A stretch of DNA of 64,000 bases from CBDCVY01 sp965223245 (lineage in GTDB: Bacteria; Nitrospinota; Nitrospinia; Nitrospinales; Nitrospinaceae). Under the pieces are notes generated by a model that had not been told where the DNA came from, ran no database searches, and saw only the letters and a program-made list of their open reading frames with translations. The position numbers and the translations under genes were made by a program. The stretch spans positions 2,604,001 to 2,668,000 of the forward strand of contig CBDCVY010000013.1 of NCBI GenBank assembly GCA_965223245.1, in the 5' to 3' direction. Positions 1 to 10,285 of the stretch are shown here, piece by piece; position 1 is the first letter of the stretch; the number at the start of each line of letters is the position of its first letter.

Positions 1-2
1 CG

Positions 3-3000
3 GAAGAAGTACCGGCAAAGTTTTTTGCTCAACAACCTCTACCGGCTGTCGACCCTAATGTCGTGGCTCATAGCAAACCACAATCGATACAACAACTCGA
101 TATCCTGGCGAATCATAATTTTCAAACGTCGGCCTTTGAACAATATGCCCAACTCCGAGCACCTCCAACAAATTCTCCCGTAGTTCTCGACTATATTTCC
201 GTTACCGGCAGCCTAACCGATATCACATTTGAAAAAGACGAAACGTATTTTATATCCGATGCCGTCACCATCACCGGAACGGCCACCATTGAAGAAGGGG
301 CCGTGATTAAGTTTGCAGATACCGCCTCTTTGGATATCAATCAGGTTGTCTTTAATACGCATTCTTCCAACTGGGCCGTCTTTACTTCGCAAAATGACGA
401 CAGCGTGGGCGAAACCATCAGTGGCAGTACCGGGTCACCCACCCATTACGGCAATGCACTGACTTTAGATCAAGGCACAGTACGTTTTGCCCAGTTCCGT
501 TACGCAACCGAGGCCATCATCTTTAACGGCAACGATACAGTCACCGTGCAGGACAGTGAATTCCTGGATGTCGACACAGCGGTAAATGCTTCCTCAGTAA
601 ATGGACCGGCCACTCTGAATCTGCAAAACCTGCTGTCGTCACTCGGGAATGATGTCTTCAAACTGGAAGACGATGGCACCAATGCGTTAAACGTTTCTGC
701 CGGCAATATCACAATCTCCGAAGCGTCCGGCGCGGCTTTCGACAGCGACCTAACCACCGCCGGCTCTACCCTGTCAGTAACCGACAGTTTATTTGTCGAT
801 GTTCAAGGACTGAATGTATTCTCAGGAACCGCACCGACCAGTGAAGATTACAACGCTTTTTACCAAACGCCGGATACCGGTTCCGGAGCCAACAACCTTT
901 CCCTAGCCGCTAATCCTATCCTTACCGATTTTTATTTGGATCAGGCATCTGCAGTCATCAATGCGGGAAGTCAATCGGCACCCAATGCAGGACTGTATCA
1001 TTACACCACCGATAACAGCGGTAATTTAGAAGCCAATTCCCAGATCGATATCGGCTACCACTTGCCGCCGGATTTGTTTTCTTTCGCTATTATTGCCAAA
1101 AACAGCAGTTCTATCGATACCGACAGTACCGTTCATAATGGCAGCATCGGTGTCAACGAAAACACGGCAGGTCCTTACTTAAGAAGTGAGGCAGCCCTGT
1201 TTTTTGCAAAAAATACCAGCACCCCTGCCGGGGAAAAATTAATTTCCGACAGTGTTTGGGTGGTGAGTAACGCGACACTGGACAGCGATGTTTATTACAA
1301 CACTTTGACCGAGTTGGGATCCATTCAGGGATTACATGTCACCCCGCTCACTCAACCTATTTTCGAAAAATTGCCGGTATTCAAAGCCGCCAATCTCACA
1401 GGCAGTAAATCCAATTTAACCGTTACGTCCAATCAACTGTTAGCCGCCGGCAGTTACGGCGATATTGTGGTGGAAAAGAATGTCACCTTAACCCTCACCG
1501 GAGGCACCTATGCGGTTCGGTCTATTTTACTCAAAGACGGCGCCCAACTCCTGGTTTCCGGGTCCAGTGAAATTCGAGTGGAAGGCGGTATCACCACTAA
1601 GAAAAATGTTTATATCGGACCCGAATCCGGTTCCAATCTGGACGCTTCCGATCTCTACTTTTATGTCGAAGGATTAAATGCTCTGGAGCCTTATATCAAT
1701 ATTGGTAAAAGCAATGTCTGGTTTGGACAGGCGTATGTCCCTACCGGTACATTTTGGATCGAAGACGACTCGCAGGCTAATGGTTGGTTTTTAGCTAATG
1801 ACGTCCACATCGGAAAAAACAATGATGTCAACCTGGTGACCACTACCCAAACCAGCACGGTAGCTACTCCCGTGATCATGCCGCCGGGAGGAACGTTCTT
1901 CGACCAGGTCGATGTGAACATTTTCACCATTACCTCCGGTGCAACGATTTATTACAGCACCGACGGTACCGACCCGACGACCAGTTCTCCTGTGTTCTCG
2001 GCACCGTTCACATTAACCACCGACCCGAATCCTATTACTGTAAAAGCTCTGGCCGTTCGTTCCGGTTATAACGACAGCAATATCTCCACTGCCGTGTTTA
2101 ATGTGATTCCTAAACCGACGGTGGACCCGGTGGTCATGACACCCGCTCCGGGAACCTTTCAGAACTCAGTGGAAGTCACCTTATCCACCACCACGACCGG
2201 TGCCAGTATTTACTACAGCACCGACGGCAGTGATCCCACTACCGCATCAACACTCTATACCGCACCCTTCACTTTAACGGAAACCACTACCGTCAAAGCC
2301 TTTGCCGTTGCAATCGATCATAACGATAGCGCCATCACCACCGGCGTTTACACGGTGGAAACAGGACCGGTGATTCCCGGAGCCATTGACGCACCGTCTA
2401 TCGATGACAAAATCATTTATAACGTCGCCGAGAACACAAAATTTTTATACGAAGGTTTTGACGGCAATCCACCGGTGCAGACTAATTTTACTGCAACCAT
2501 CGATCCGGTCCGGGCCGCAGTCGTACGCGGACGCGTATGGCAACTGGATGCCAACGCTCCCGACCCGGCGAGTGCGCCACCGATTCCTTTATCGGGAGCC
2601 ACAGTCACTATACTCAATCATCCCGAGTACGGGCAAACCCTCACTCGAGACGATGGTTTTTATGATATGGCAGTGAATGGCGGCGGACAACTGATCGCCA
2701 ACGTCAGCAAAGCCGGTCATCTGGCTTCGCAACGCAAAGTCGACGTCCCCTGGCAGGAATTCGCGGTGGTCGAAGATATGTTGCTCATGGAAAAAGATCC
2801 AAATGCAACTGTAATTGATCTTTCTACGATTACTGAAGCTACTGAAGCACGCGGTAGTGTAGTCACAGACGCAGACGGAACTCGGCAGGCAACAGTTTTA
2901 TTCCTTCCCGGCACAACCGCTGAACGCGTATATGCCGACGGCACTCGGGAAGATATTTCCAGTCAAATCACCGTTCATGCAACCGAGTACACTGTGGGAG

Positions 3001-6000
3001 ATAATGGTCCAATGGCCATGCCGGCTTTGCTGCCCGGCACATCCGCTTATACGTACATGGTCAATTTTACCGTCGACGAAGCCGAGAGTGTCGGCGCACC
3101 TTTTGTGGAATTCAGCCAACCGGTCTACGGTTACGTCGAAAACTTTTTGGATTTAAAAGCAGGACAAGTAGTTCCGAACGGATACTATGATCGGGTTCAG
3201 GGAAAATGGATTCCGGAAGACAACGGTTTAGTGATTAAGATTGTGGGCATTGATAACACAGGAACTCCTTTTGCTGAACTCGATTTAGATGGCGATGGCA
3301 GTGCCGACGATCCAACAGTCGCACCCTTTGATGCATTAGGCCTCACAACTCCTGAACTCGAAAAACTGGCCTCTCTCTACCAAGCCGGTGACAGTATGTG
3401 GCGCGTTCCCATGGAACATTTCTCGGACTGGAATTATCCCATCGCCGTCGTCCTGGATGCCATTCAAGATGTATCTGCAGAGGAAGGGGAAACGGTGAAT
3501 GAAGATGTTCCTCCCGTTTGCGATATTTGTGAAGGTTCTACCATCCAGGTGCAAGGCCAGATTTATGGGGAAGAGGTTGCGGTTCCTGGGACGCCGTTCA
3601 CTTTACACTACAACAGCGATCGCGTCCGTGGTAATAAGACAGGCGTTAACCTGGATATCCCGTTGATTGACTCGCGTCTGGATGTTGCCACCAGCAGTAT
3701 TTTAAGAATACATTTAACAGTAGATGTTGCCGGTAAACGCGAAACGTTTATCTACGATAAAGAACCCAACCAAATTCCGGACATTGCACCTAACCTGGTC
3801 CACCGGTTTGAATGGGATGGGCTGGATGCTTATGGGCGCGAAGTAGTTGGAATTGCCGGGGCAAAAATCACTATTGGTTATGAATATCCAACCGCTCCTT
3901 ACGGTGCACCCGCTCAGTTTGCAACGCCTTCACCAAGTTTACAATTGGTCGCGTCGAATGGCACCAGCAGCGTACTATCGCGAACTAATGTAATTTTTTC
4001 GCAAACTTATATCAAACAAGTCAACGTCAACGATTTTCGTCCCCTTGGTCTTGGTGGCTGGACAGTAGACGCCAACCACGTCTATGAATTTTTCGGTCCC
4101 AGTCTTCACCTCGGCCCGGGACCCAGAAGAACCACTAAAACTCTCAATACGGTGGCCAGCATCTATGCGGACACTCTAAGTGGAGGAGCGGGTTTTCCTC
4201 ATTGGCTTGATATAGATTCGGTGGGAAATATTATTTTTGCCACTTCCTGCCATATTTGGAAAGCTGATCCTTCGGGAAATATTACCCAAGTCATGGGATT
4301 TGGAATTAACTGTACCGGACCTCCTCCGTTGAGTGCGGATGGGCAATTGGCAATAAATCAATCTCTATCCAGTGTCAGAGGTTTGGATGTCGATGATGAG
4401 GGTAATATATTCGTTTATGATGCAGATGGTTACCTTTCCCTCCATCCTTTCATTGGGAAAATAGACACCAGTGGAATTCTTCATATTATTTTAGGAGGAA
4501 ATGATCGCGGATTTTCCGGCGATGGAGGTTTGGCCATTAACGCTCAGGTAAATGCATTTGGTGAAATGGTAGTGGATAAGGAAGGAAATATTTACTTGGC
4601 CGATTCTGAAAATAATCGAATCCGTAAAATTGATACCGCAGGAATCATTACCACCGTCGCAGGGAATGGAAACCTGGGTAGTTCCGGAATGACCAATACC
4701 CAATTAGGGCATGAAGGTGCAGCCACCGACTTCACGCTTGGAAGACCCAATCATTTAACGGTTGATAGCAAAGGAAACCTCTATGCAGCTTCGAGTCATT
4801 TGAAGAGGATCATTAAAATAGATACTAATGGTATCGCTACGGTTCTGGTGGGAAGTCACAACTCTCTTACAGATCCATTTTTGGAAGGAGTAGAAGGAAC
4901 CAATTTCTCATTTCATTCCATTACGGCTCTCACCATTGATAACAACGACAACATATATTTTGTAAATACAGCTGAAAGTGTGGGCCAGACCATTCAGTTT
5001 AGAAAAATGAATAAGCAGGGAATTGTGACTCTGTTAAATTCCAGAAGTTCAGGCTGCGACCAGGGGAGTGAAGCTCCTTTCGACAATAACGAACCCCTCG
5101 GCAATACCTGCATAGAAAATGTGGATTTAGCAGCAGGCCCTGATGGAAATATTTACGCTATCGCAAATTCCATAAGCAAAATTTTAAAATATTCCTCTTC
5201 CCTACCGGAGTTTACTGCAGGGGAACTGGCTCTTCCCTCCGAAGATGGGACGCAGATTTTTAAATTCGATGCCACCGGTCGGCATATCGAAACCAAAAAC
5301 GCTCTCACCGGCGCGACCATTTTCACGTTCAACTACGATGCGTCCGGTCGCTTAATCCAAATCACCGACGGCGATGGCGATGTCACCGATTTCGTTCGCA
5401 ACACCGAGGGCGACCTGACCAAAATCGTCGCGGAAGACGGACAGGAAACTCTGATCGAATACGATGCCAACGGGTACCTGAACAAAGTCACTCTGCCTGA
5501 AACGGCAGAGATTTATCAAATGCAGTACACCGCCGAAGGTTTAATGACCCAGTTCACCAACCCGCGCGGTCTGTCTTCCGGCATCACCTATACCCCGTTG
5601 GGTCAAATGGATAAAGAAACTTTACCGGGTCCCGAGGGTGGTTCTCTGCAAACGGTCCGTACCGATGACGCTTTAGGCTACGAAGTCTCGGCTAAAACCG
5701 AACTCAACCGCGAATCCATCTTCCGTGTGGAAACCGATGTCGCCGGGAACACCGTGCGCACCAACACCGACCCCAGCGGTCTCGTCACCACCACCACGGA
5801 ACTGACCGATGACAGTATGGTCACCCAAACTCCGGACGGCACCACCGTGACGGTGACCAAAACTCCCGATTCACGATTCGGCATGCTCGCTCCGCTCACC
5901 AGTTTAAACGTGGATACACCGGGTGGGCTTTCCTCGGAAATCATTGCTGATCGCAACGTAACCCTTGATGGAAATAATAATGTATTAACTCAAATAGATA

Positions 6001-8168
6001 CTTTAACAATAAATAACCGTCCTCTTACAAGTACATTTGACAAGAATCAATTAAAAGTTACAAATCTATCACCTGAGGGGAGACAAACCGAAAACACAAT
6101 AGATTCTCAAGGAAGAATAACAAAAGAAATTGTTCCGGGTTTTGAAGACAGAAATTTTACTTACGATGCATCCGGTAGGCTGGCTTCAATATCTCAAGGA
6201 ACAGGAGCAGATGAACGGCTCACCACTTTTACATATAACTTGGATGGTTTTTTAGAATCAATTAATGAGCCTATGTCACGAACATTCAGTTTCGAATATG
6301 ATTCTAATGGCCGTGTCACCAAGCAAATCTTACCAGGTTCTCGAGATGTGATCATTAACTATGACCTAAATGGTAATGTTACCTCCATCACACCGCCCGG
6401 ACAATTGGCTCACTTATTCAATTATTCGTCGGTTGACTTGGAAGCTGGCTACTCCGCTCCTGCGGTCGCGGGTGGAGGGACAAACTCGACAATGGTTACT
6501 TATAACTTTGACAAACAACCAGTTCTGATTACCCGTCCTGATGGTCAGACAATTTCTTTTAATTATGATGGCGGCGGTCGGTTACAAAACACTTTGATTC
6601 CCAGAGGCACATTCACTTACAACTACACTCCTTTGACAGGACAGCTCGATCAAATAACAACCCCAGACGGTGGAACTTTAAGTTTTTCCTATGATGGTCA
6701 ATTGCGTTTGAGCTCAACCTGGGGCGGCCCCTCGGGTTCAGTTTCGGGAAGCGTTTCCCAAGTTTATAACGCCAATGGAGTTATTACATCAAGAAGTGTG
6801 AATGGGGGAAATACAATTAGTTTTCAGTACGATCAAGATCTTTTGGTAACGCAAGCAGGAGACCTGACATTACAATACAGTTCCAACAATAGCATGCTTC
6901 AAGACACAACATTGGGTATTACAACAGATTCTCTAACATACAACTTATTTGGAGAAGTTGCTTCATATACCGCCGATATAAATTCAAGCACTGCATTTTC
7001 AATGCAGTTCATTAGGGACAAAGTGGGTCGCATCACCAAAAAAACAGAAACTGTCAGCGGTGTCACCCATGTATATGATTATGCTTACGATTCTGCAGAT
7101 AGGTTATTGTCTGTTTCGCAGGATGGTCTTATACTAAATACATATTCATATGACCTAAATGGAAATCGAAATAATGGTATTTATGACGAACAAGATCGTT
7201 TAACAAGCATGAATGGAATTGATTATACATATACCGCCAACGGAGAACTTTTGTCTAGAACTGAGGCAGGACAAACTACAGATTACGACTATGATGTTTT
7301 CGGGAATTTACTTTCTGTGAATTTACCAGGAGGCACATTAATCGAATATGTTTACGATGGACAAAATAGGCGGATAGGGAAAAAAGTCAACGGCACTTTA
7401 GAAAGAGCCTGGTTATATAAAGACGGATTTAATCCTGTCGCAGAACTGGACGGCTCAGGGAATTTAGTTTCACGTTTTGTCTATGGAAACCGCAATAATA
7501 TTCCGGCCTATATGATTAAAAATGGAACTACCTACCGAATTATCAGCGACGATTTAGGAAGTCCACGATTGGTTATAGATAAAGACACAGGAACTATAGC
7601 TCAAGAAATGCATTATGATGAATGGGGAAATGTTTTAACAGATACCAATCCGGAATTTCAGCCTTTTGGCTATGCTGGCGGACTTTATGATCCGGACACC
7701 CACCTGGTTCAATTTGGTTTCCGCGACTACGACCCGGAAGTTGGCCGTTTCACTAATAAAGATCCTATCCGATTTGCCGGTCGAGATACCAATCTCTATG
7801 GCTACGTTGATAGTGTCGGAAAACCTACGCTAGAAACGAATCTTTATGGATATTCGTTTTCAGACCCTGTTAATTTTATCGACCCGGAGGGTTTAGTTGC
7901 CGCTGAAGTATTGGGGAGTTTATTAGCTGCATTGGTCGTTTACGATGTTATTAAAAACACTGAAATTATAAGAGAACGCGGAAGACCTGTAGGCATAAGA
8001 ATCCCTCCGCCCTGTCAGTTTAAAGAAGGTGTTCCGCTTCCTATTGTTTTTGGAGCTGAAATTAAGACTTTTAACACAGACATGGAATTAATTTTTCCAG
8101 AAATAAAAATCTTTACCATTCCACCTATTGAAGCTGAACATAATAAAAGTAAAGAACAAATTAATTAA
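3..8168 (+). CDS. Giant Rhs/YD-repeat surface protein, 5' partial
   Basis: The frame is open to the left edge, so the true start lies upstream; the GTG at 63 is only the first start-like codon inside it (residue numbers count from there). Residues about 1-590 are Ser/Thr/Asn-rich adhesin or beta-helix-like sequence. Two chitobiase C-terminal-like modules follow (IYYSTDGTDPT and IYYSTDGSDPT, about 605-672 and 692-756), then a carboxypeptidase-regulatory-like fold (about 816-893), the PGTPFTLHYNSDR entry motif of Rhs proteins (about 1174), NHL-type propeller repeats (about 1360-1712), YD repeats (about 1720-2540) and an Rhs core ending DPEGL at about 2612. The last 89 residues are the variable tip, which starts with a hydrophobic stretch and matches no toxin I know. 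Rhs proteins normally encapsulate and deliver such a toxic tip. Base composition changes sharply along the gene, and the NLYGY core motif is duplicated. Confidence 0.93.
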   Translation, partial: EEVPAKFFAQQPLPAVDPNVVAHSKPQSIQQLDILANHNFQTSAFEQYAQLRAPPTNSPVVLDYISVTGSLTDITFEKDETYFISDAVTITGTATIEEGAVIKFADTASLDINQVVFNTHSSNWAVFTSQNDDSVGETISGSTGSPTHYGNALTLDQGTVRFAQFRYATEAIIFNGNDTVTVQDSEFLDVDTAVNASSVNGPATLNLQNLLSSLGNDVFKLEDDGTNALNVSAGNITISEASGAAFDSDLTTAGSTLSVTDSLFVDVQGLNVFSGTAPTSEDYNAFYQTPDTGSGANNLSLAANPILTDFYLDQASAVINAGSQSAPNAGLYHYTTDNSGNLEANSQIDIGYHLPPDLFSFAIIAKNSSSIDTDSTVHNGSIGVNENTAGPYLRSEAALFFAKNTSTPAGEKLISDSVWVVSNATLDSDVYYNTLTELGSIQGLHVTPLTQPIFEKLPVFKAANLTGSKSNLTVTSNQLLAAGSYGDIVVEKNVTLTLTGGTYAVRSILLKDGAQLLVSGSSEIRVEGGITTKKNVYIGPESGSNLDASDLYFYVEGLNALEPYINIGKSNVWFGQAYVPTGTFWIEDDSQANGWFLANDVHIGKNNDVNLVTTTQTSTVATPVIMPPGGTFFDQVDVNIFTITSGATIYYSTDGTDPTTSSPVFSAPFTLTTDPNPITVKALAVRSGYNDSNISTAVFNVIPKPTVDPVVMTPAPGTFQNSVEVTLSTTTTGASIYYSTDGSDPTTASTLYTAPFTLTETTTVKAFAVAIDHNDSAITTGVYTVETGPVIPGAIDAPSIDDKIIYNVAENTKFLYEGFDGNPPVQTNFTATIDPVRAAVVRGRVWQLDANAPDPASAPPIPLSGATVTILNHPEYGQTLTRDDGFYDMAVNGGGQLIANVSKAGHLASQRKVDVPWQEFAVVEDMLLMEKDPNATVIDLSTITEATEARGSVVTDADGTRQATVLFLPGTTAERVYADGTREDISSQITVHATEYTVGDNGPMAMPALLPGTSAYTYMVNFTVDEAESVGAPFVEFSQPVYGYVENFLDLKAGQVVPNGYYDRVQGKWIPEDNGLVIKIVGIDNTGTPFAELDLDGDGSADDPTVAPFDALGLTTPELEKLASLYQAGDSMWRVPMEHFSDWNYPIAVVLDAIQDVSAEEGETVNEDVPPVCDICEGSTIQVQGQIYGEEVAVPGTPFTLHYNSDRVRGNKTGVNLDIPLIDSRLDVATSSILRIHLTVDVAGKRETFIYDKEPNQIPDIAPNLVHRFEWDGLDAYGREVVGIAGAKITIGYEYPTAPYGAPAQFATPSPSLQLVASNGTSSVLSRTNVIFSQTYIKQVNVNDFRPLGLGGWTVDANHVYEFFGPSLHLGPGPRRTTKTLNTVASIYADTLSGGAGFPHWLDIDSVGNIIFATSCHIWKADPSGNITQVMGFGINCTGPPPLSADGQLAINQSLSSVRGLDVDDEGNIFVYDADGYLSLHPFIGKIDTSGILHIILGGNDRGFSGDGGLAINAQVNAFGEMVVDKEGNIYLADSENNRIRKIDTAGIITTVAGNGNLGSSGMTNTQLGHEGAATDFTLGRPNHLTVDSKGNLYAASSHLKRIIKIDTNGIATVLVGSHNSLTDPFLEGVEGTNFSFHSITALTIDNNDNIYFVNTAESVGQTIQFRKMNKQGIVTLLNSRSSGCDQGSEAPFDNNEPLGNTCIENVDLAAGPDGNIYAIANSISKILKYSSSLPEFTAGELALPSEDGTQIFKFDATGRHIETKNALTGATIFTFNYDASGRLIQITDGDGDVTDFVRNTEGDLTKIVAEDGQETLIEYDANGYLNKVTLPETAEIYQMQYTAEGLMTQFTNPRGLSSGITYTPLGQMDKETLPGPEGGSLQTVRTDDALGYEVSAKTELNRESIFRVETDVAGNTVRTNTDPSGLVTTTTELTDDSMVTQTPDGTTVTVTKTPDSRFGMLAPLTSLNVDTPGGLSSEIIADRNVTLDGNNNVLTQIDTLTINNRPLTSTFDKNQLKVTNLSPEGRQTENTIDSQGRITKEIVPGFEDRNFTYDASGRLASISQGTGADERLTTFTYNLDGFLESINEPMSRTFSFEYDSNGRVTKQILPGSRDVIINYDLNGNVTSITPPGQLAHLFNYSSVDLEAGYSAPAVAGGGTNSTMVTYNFDKQPVLITRPDGQTISFNYDGGGRLQNTLIPRGTFTYNYTPLTGQLDQITTPDGGTLSFSYDGQLRLSSTWGGPSGSVSGSVSQVYNANGVITSRSVNGGNTISFQYDQDLLVTQAGDLTLQYSSNNSMLQDTTLGITTDSLTYNLFGEVASYTADINSSTAFSMQFIRDKVGRITKKTETVSGVTHVYDYAYDSADRLLSVSQDGLILNTYSYDLNGNRNNGIYDEQDRLTSMNGIDYTYTANGELLSRTEAGQTTDYDYDVFGNLLSVNLPGGTLIEYVYDGQNRRIGKKVNGTLERAWLYKDGFNPVAELDGSGNLVSRFVYGNRNNIPAYMIKNGTTYRIISDDLGSPRLVIDKDTGTIAQEMHYDEWGNVLTDTNPEFQPFGYAGGLYDPDTHLVQFGFRDYDPEVGRFTNKDPIRFAGRDTNLYGYVDSVGKPTLETNLYGYSFSDPVNFIDPEGLVAAEVLGSLLAALVVYDVIKNTEIIRERGRPVGIRIPPPCQFKEGVPLPIVFGAEIKTFNTDMELIFPEIKIFTIPPIEAEHNKSKEQIN

Positions 8169-8192
8169 AAATTTGGAAATGAGGTAAAGAAA

Positions 8193-8324
8193 ATGAGGAT
8201 GGGAGCGGATCATAAATTCTTTTTAAAGATTTTATTTTGGGTGACAATACTTGCTTTCATTATGGCCTATTTATCTCCCTACTTAGAGAAAACGGGTTTT
8301 TGGGATGTGATAGATATCCAATAA
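8193..8324 (+). CDS. 43-residue membrane protein, candidate Rhs immunity protein
   Basis: A short ORF begins 24 bases after the Rhs stop codon and is preceded by a good ribosome binding site (GAGGT at 8181, about 8 bases before the ATG). It encodes one hydrophobic helix (about residues 9-28, FFLKILFWVTILAFIMAYL) followed by a short polar tail ending DVIDIQ. Its place directly behind the variable tip is where Rhs immunity genes normally sit, and the hydrophobic start of the tip would fit a membrane-acting effector. The immunity role is inferred from position only; no family was recognised. It is too short for most gene callers. Confidence 0.55.
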   Translation: MRMGADHKFFLKILFWVTILAFIMAYLSPYLEKTGFWDVIDIQ

Positions 8325-8456
8325 AAAAGTATTGTACTATCAAATACATCATTCCTAATTGCATAACCAAACCAAGCAAGTATAATCTCGTATACAGACA
8401 GTTGGTTTCGTTGTCCAAGCTTCATTTTATTTATCCACCCCTTCACGGAGCCTACC

Positions 8457-10052
8457 ATGCTAAATTCTTCTTCCAAGGACCAAGGCAGTTTTTTTGATCC
8501 TGAGTATGTGTGTGAGTCGTTGATTCCTGCGGACAGTTTTTACCGGAAGTTTCGTGAGGTGGTGCGTCCTTTGATTACGGATGAAATGTTTGAGTCGATG
8601 TACTGCTTGAAGAATGGTCGTCCGCCGATCTCTCCGGCGTTACTGGCACAAGCGACGATCCTGCAGTTTCACCGTGACTTGTCGGATCGTGAAATGGAGC
8701 GGGCGTGTGCGTTTGACATTGAGGTGAAGTATGCGCTGGGGCTCAGGTTGGACGAGCGTCCGTTCGATCATTCGTCGCTGGGGGATTTCCGCAAGCGGCT
8801 GCTGTTACATGAAAAGGAGAAGGCGGTGTTTGATCGGTTACTGGAAGAGTTGGTTAAGAAGAAGCTGATCGGTAAAGAGGAGGTGCAGCGCATTGATGCG
8901 ACGCATGTGATTGCAGACATTGCGCTGCCGACGATGGTGGTGATGGTGAAGAAAGGGGTGCGGAATGTTTTAATCCCTTTAAAGAAAAAACATCCTCGAA
9001 CATACAAAGCTTTGAACAGGAAGATCGACTTTGAAGAGTACGGTCACCATGCAGTGAATCATGAAGTCGATGGCCGGTTGGACATGGAGGCGAAAGAGAA
9101 TAAGCTTGTGGGAGTAGTGCGTGATGCCCGGGTGGTATTGCGCAAAACGGAAACGATTAAGAATGATAAAACGTTATTCAAGCAGGTGGAGCTGTTGAAA
9201 CGAATACTTCGGGAACATATCACCGAAAATGAAGATGGCGTTCCTAAAGAAAAAGTGCGCAGAGAAAAACCCGCCGATCTATTAGTCTCTCCGGTGGACC
9301 CGGATGCACGGTTTGGCGCGAAGACGAAAACCAAAAAGTTTCATGGGTATAAAGCGAGCATTACCGAAACGGTGAAGAGCCGCTTCATCACCAGCGTCCA
9401 AACTACGCCCGGCAATAAGCGGGATGGTTCCACGACGGTAGACTCGGTACTCGAACAACAGCCGCACGACATCATGCCGAAGAAACTGATCGGCGATACG
9501 GCGTACAGCGACGGCGCCTATCGCAAGGCGCTCAAAGAACACGGGACGCAGATTGTTGCACCCATGCGGATCATGAACAACATCACGCGTGCGGTGTATC
9601 CGAAATCGATGTTTGATTACGATGCGAAGAACAACATGCTCACCTGTCCTGCAGGGGTGACGATCCCGCAAAGTTTTCACGACCATCAAAAAAACATTCG
9701 CATCTTTCATTTCCCGCTGACGAAGTGCGGCCCATGCAAACACCTGAAGCAATGCACCAACGCCAAGGAAAAACGTCGAGTCGTGGGCATTGGCCCGGCG
9801 CATCAAGAGTTACGGGAAGCAGAAATCTACAACCGCACCAAGGCATTCAAGCAAGACATGAAACTTCGGCAGCCGATTGAAGGCAAGCTGTCCGAGATGA
9901 AACGGTATCACGGATTAAGACGCGCCCGATACCGAGGCATTAACAAAGTTCAACTGCAATGCTGCTTCACCGCCGTCGCCGTCAACCTCAAACGCTGGAT
10001 CAAGATGGAGATGGTACGATTGAAGCCAAAACCATCACTTGCTCCGACATGA
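8457..10052 (+). CDS. IS1182-family DDE transposase
   Basis: A 531-residue transposase of the IS1182 type. The N-terminal half carries the DUF772-like region (DSFYRKFREVV, then NGRPPISPALLAQA and LDERPFDHSSLGDFRKRLLLH). Catalytic acidic residues are visible in RIDATHV (about 144), GDTAYSDG (about 345) and the IEGKLSEMKRYHGLRRARYRG region (about 475-482). A CGPCKHLKQC zinc-ribbon-like segment precedes the last block. Length is normal for the family and the frame is intact, so the element may be active. It catalyses cut-and-paste transposition of its own element. It lies between a complete Rhs gene with its small downstream ORF and an orphan Rhs tip. Confidence 0.95.
   Translation: MLNSSSKDQGSFFDPEYVCESLIPADSFYRKFREVVRPLITDEMFESMYCLKNGRPPISPALLAQATILQFHRDLSDREMERACAFDIEVKYALGLRLDERPFDHSSLGDFRKRLLLHEKEKAVFDRLLEELVKKKLIGKEEVQRIDATHVIADIALPTMVVMVKKGVRNVLIPLKKKHPRTYKALNRKIDFEEYGHHAVNHEVDGRLDMEAKENKLVGVVRDARVVLRKTETIKNDKTLFKQVELLKRILREHITENEDGVPKEKVRREKPADLLVSPVDPDARFGAKTKTKKFHGYKASITETVKSRFITSVQTTPGNKRDGSTTVDSVLEQQPHDIMPKKLIGDTAYSDGAYRKALKEHGTQIVAPMRIMNNITRAVYPKSMFDYDAKNNMLTCPAGVTIPQSFHDHQKNIRIFHFPLTKCGPCKHLKQCTNAKEKRRVVGIGPAHQELREAEIYNRTKAFKQDMKLRQPIEGKLSEMKRYHGLRRARYRGINKVQLQCCFTAVAVNLKRWIKMEMVRLKPKPSLAPT
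8457..10052 (+). mobile_element. IS1182-family insertion sequence (minimal extent)
   Basis: Only the transposase gene limits are given because I could not identify convincing terminal inverted repeats or a target-site duplication by eye. The outer ends must lie between 8325 (end of the small ORF behind rhs) and about 10229 (first recognisable base of the orphan Rhs tip). Confidence 0.75.
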
Positions 10053-10285
10053 TGCAAATGATGTTAAGTCATAAAAAATATCGATCCAAAATTAAAAAAA
10101 CAAAAGAACGGAGGTAAAAATGCGGTAACGGGAACCAAGGTTAGGCCAGGATAGCAAACCATCAGCTCCGGCATATCCAAAACTCCCGACACCCCCGTAA
10201 TAGCGCTGGCGCATCCAGGGTTTTCAGACGGTATCATGTATTTAACAACCCAATCAATTATATAGATCCTACAGGGAAAGAGGAG

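Noticed and set aside
8325..8456. Search for a left terminal inverted repeat of the IS1182 element, with its partner in 10053-10228
   Set aside because: Only patchy similarity (ACATCATT, TGCAT) was found by eye, not enough to define the ends.
9282..9806. 174-codon open frame antisense to the transposase
   Set aside because: Typical antisense shadow of a GC-richer coding region; the transposase frame has all family motifs.
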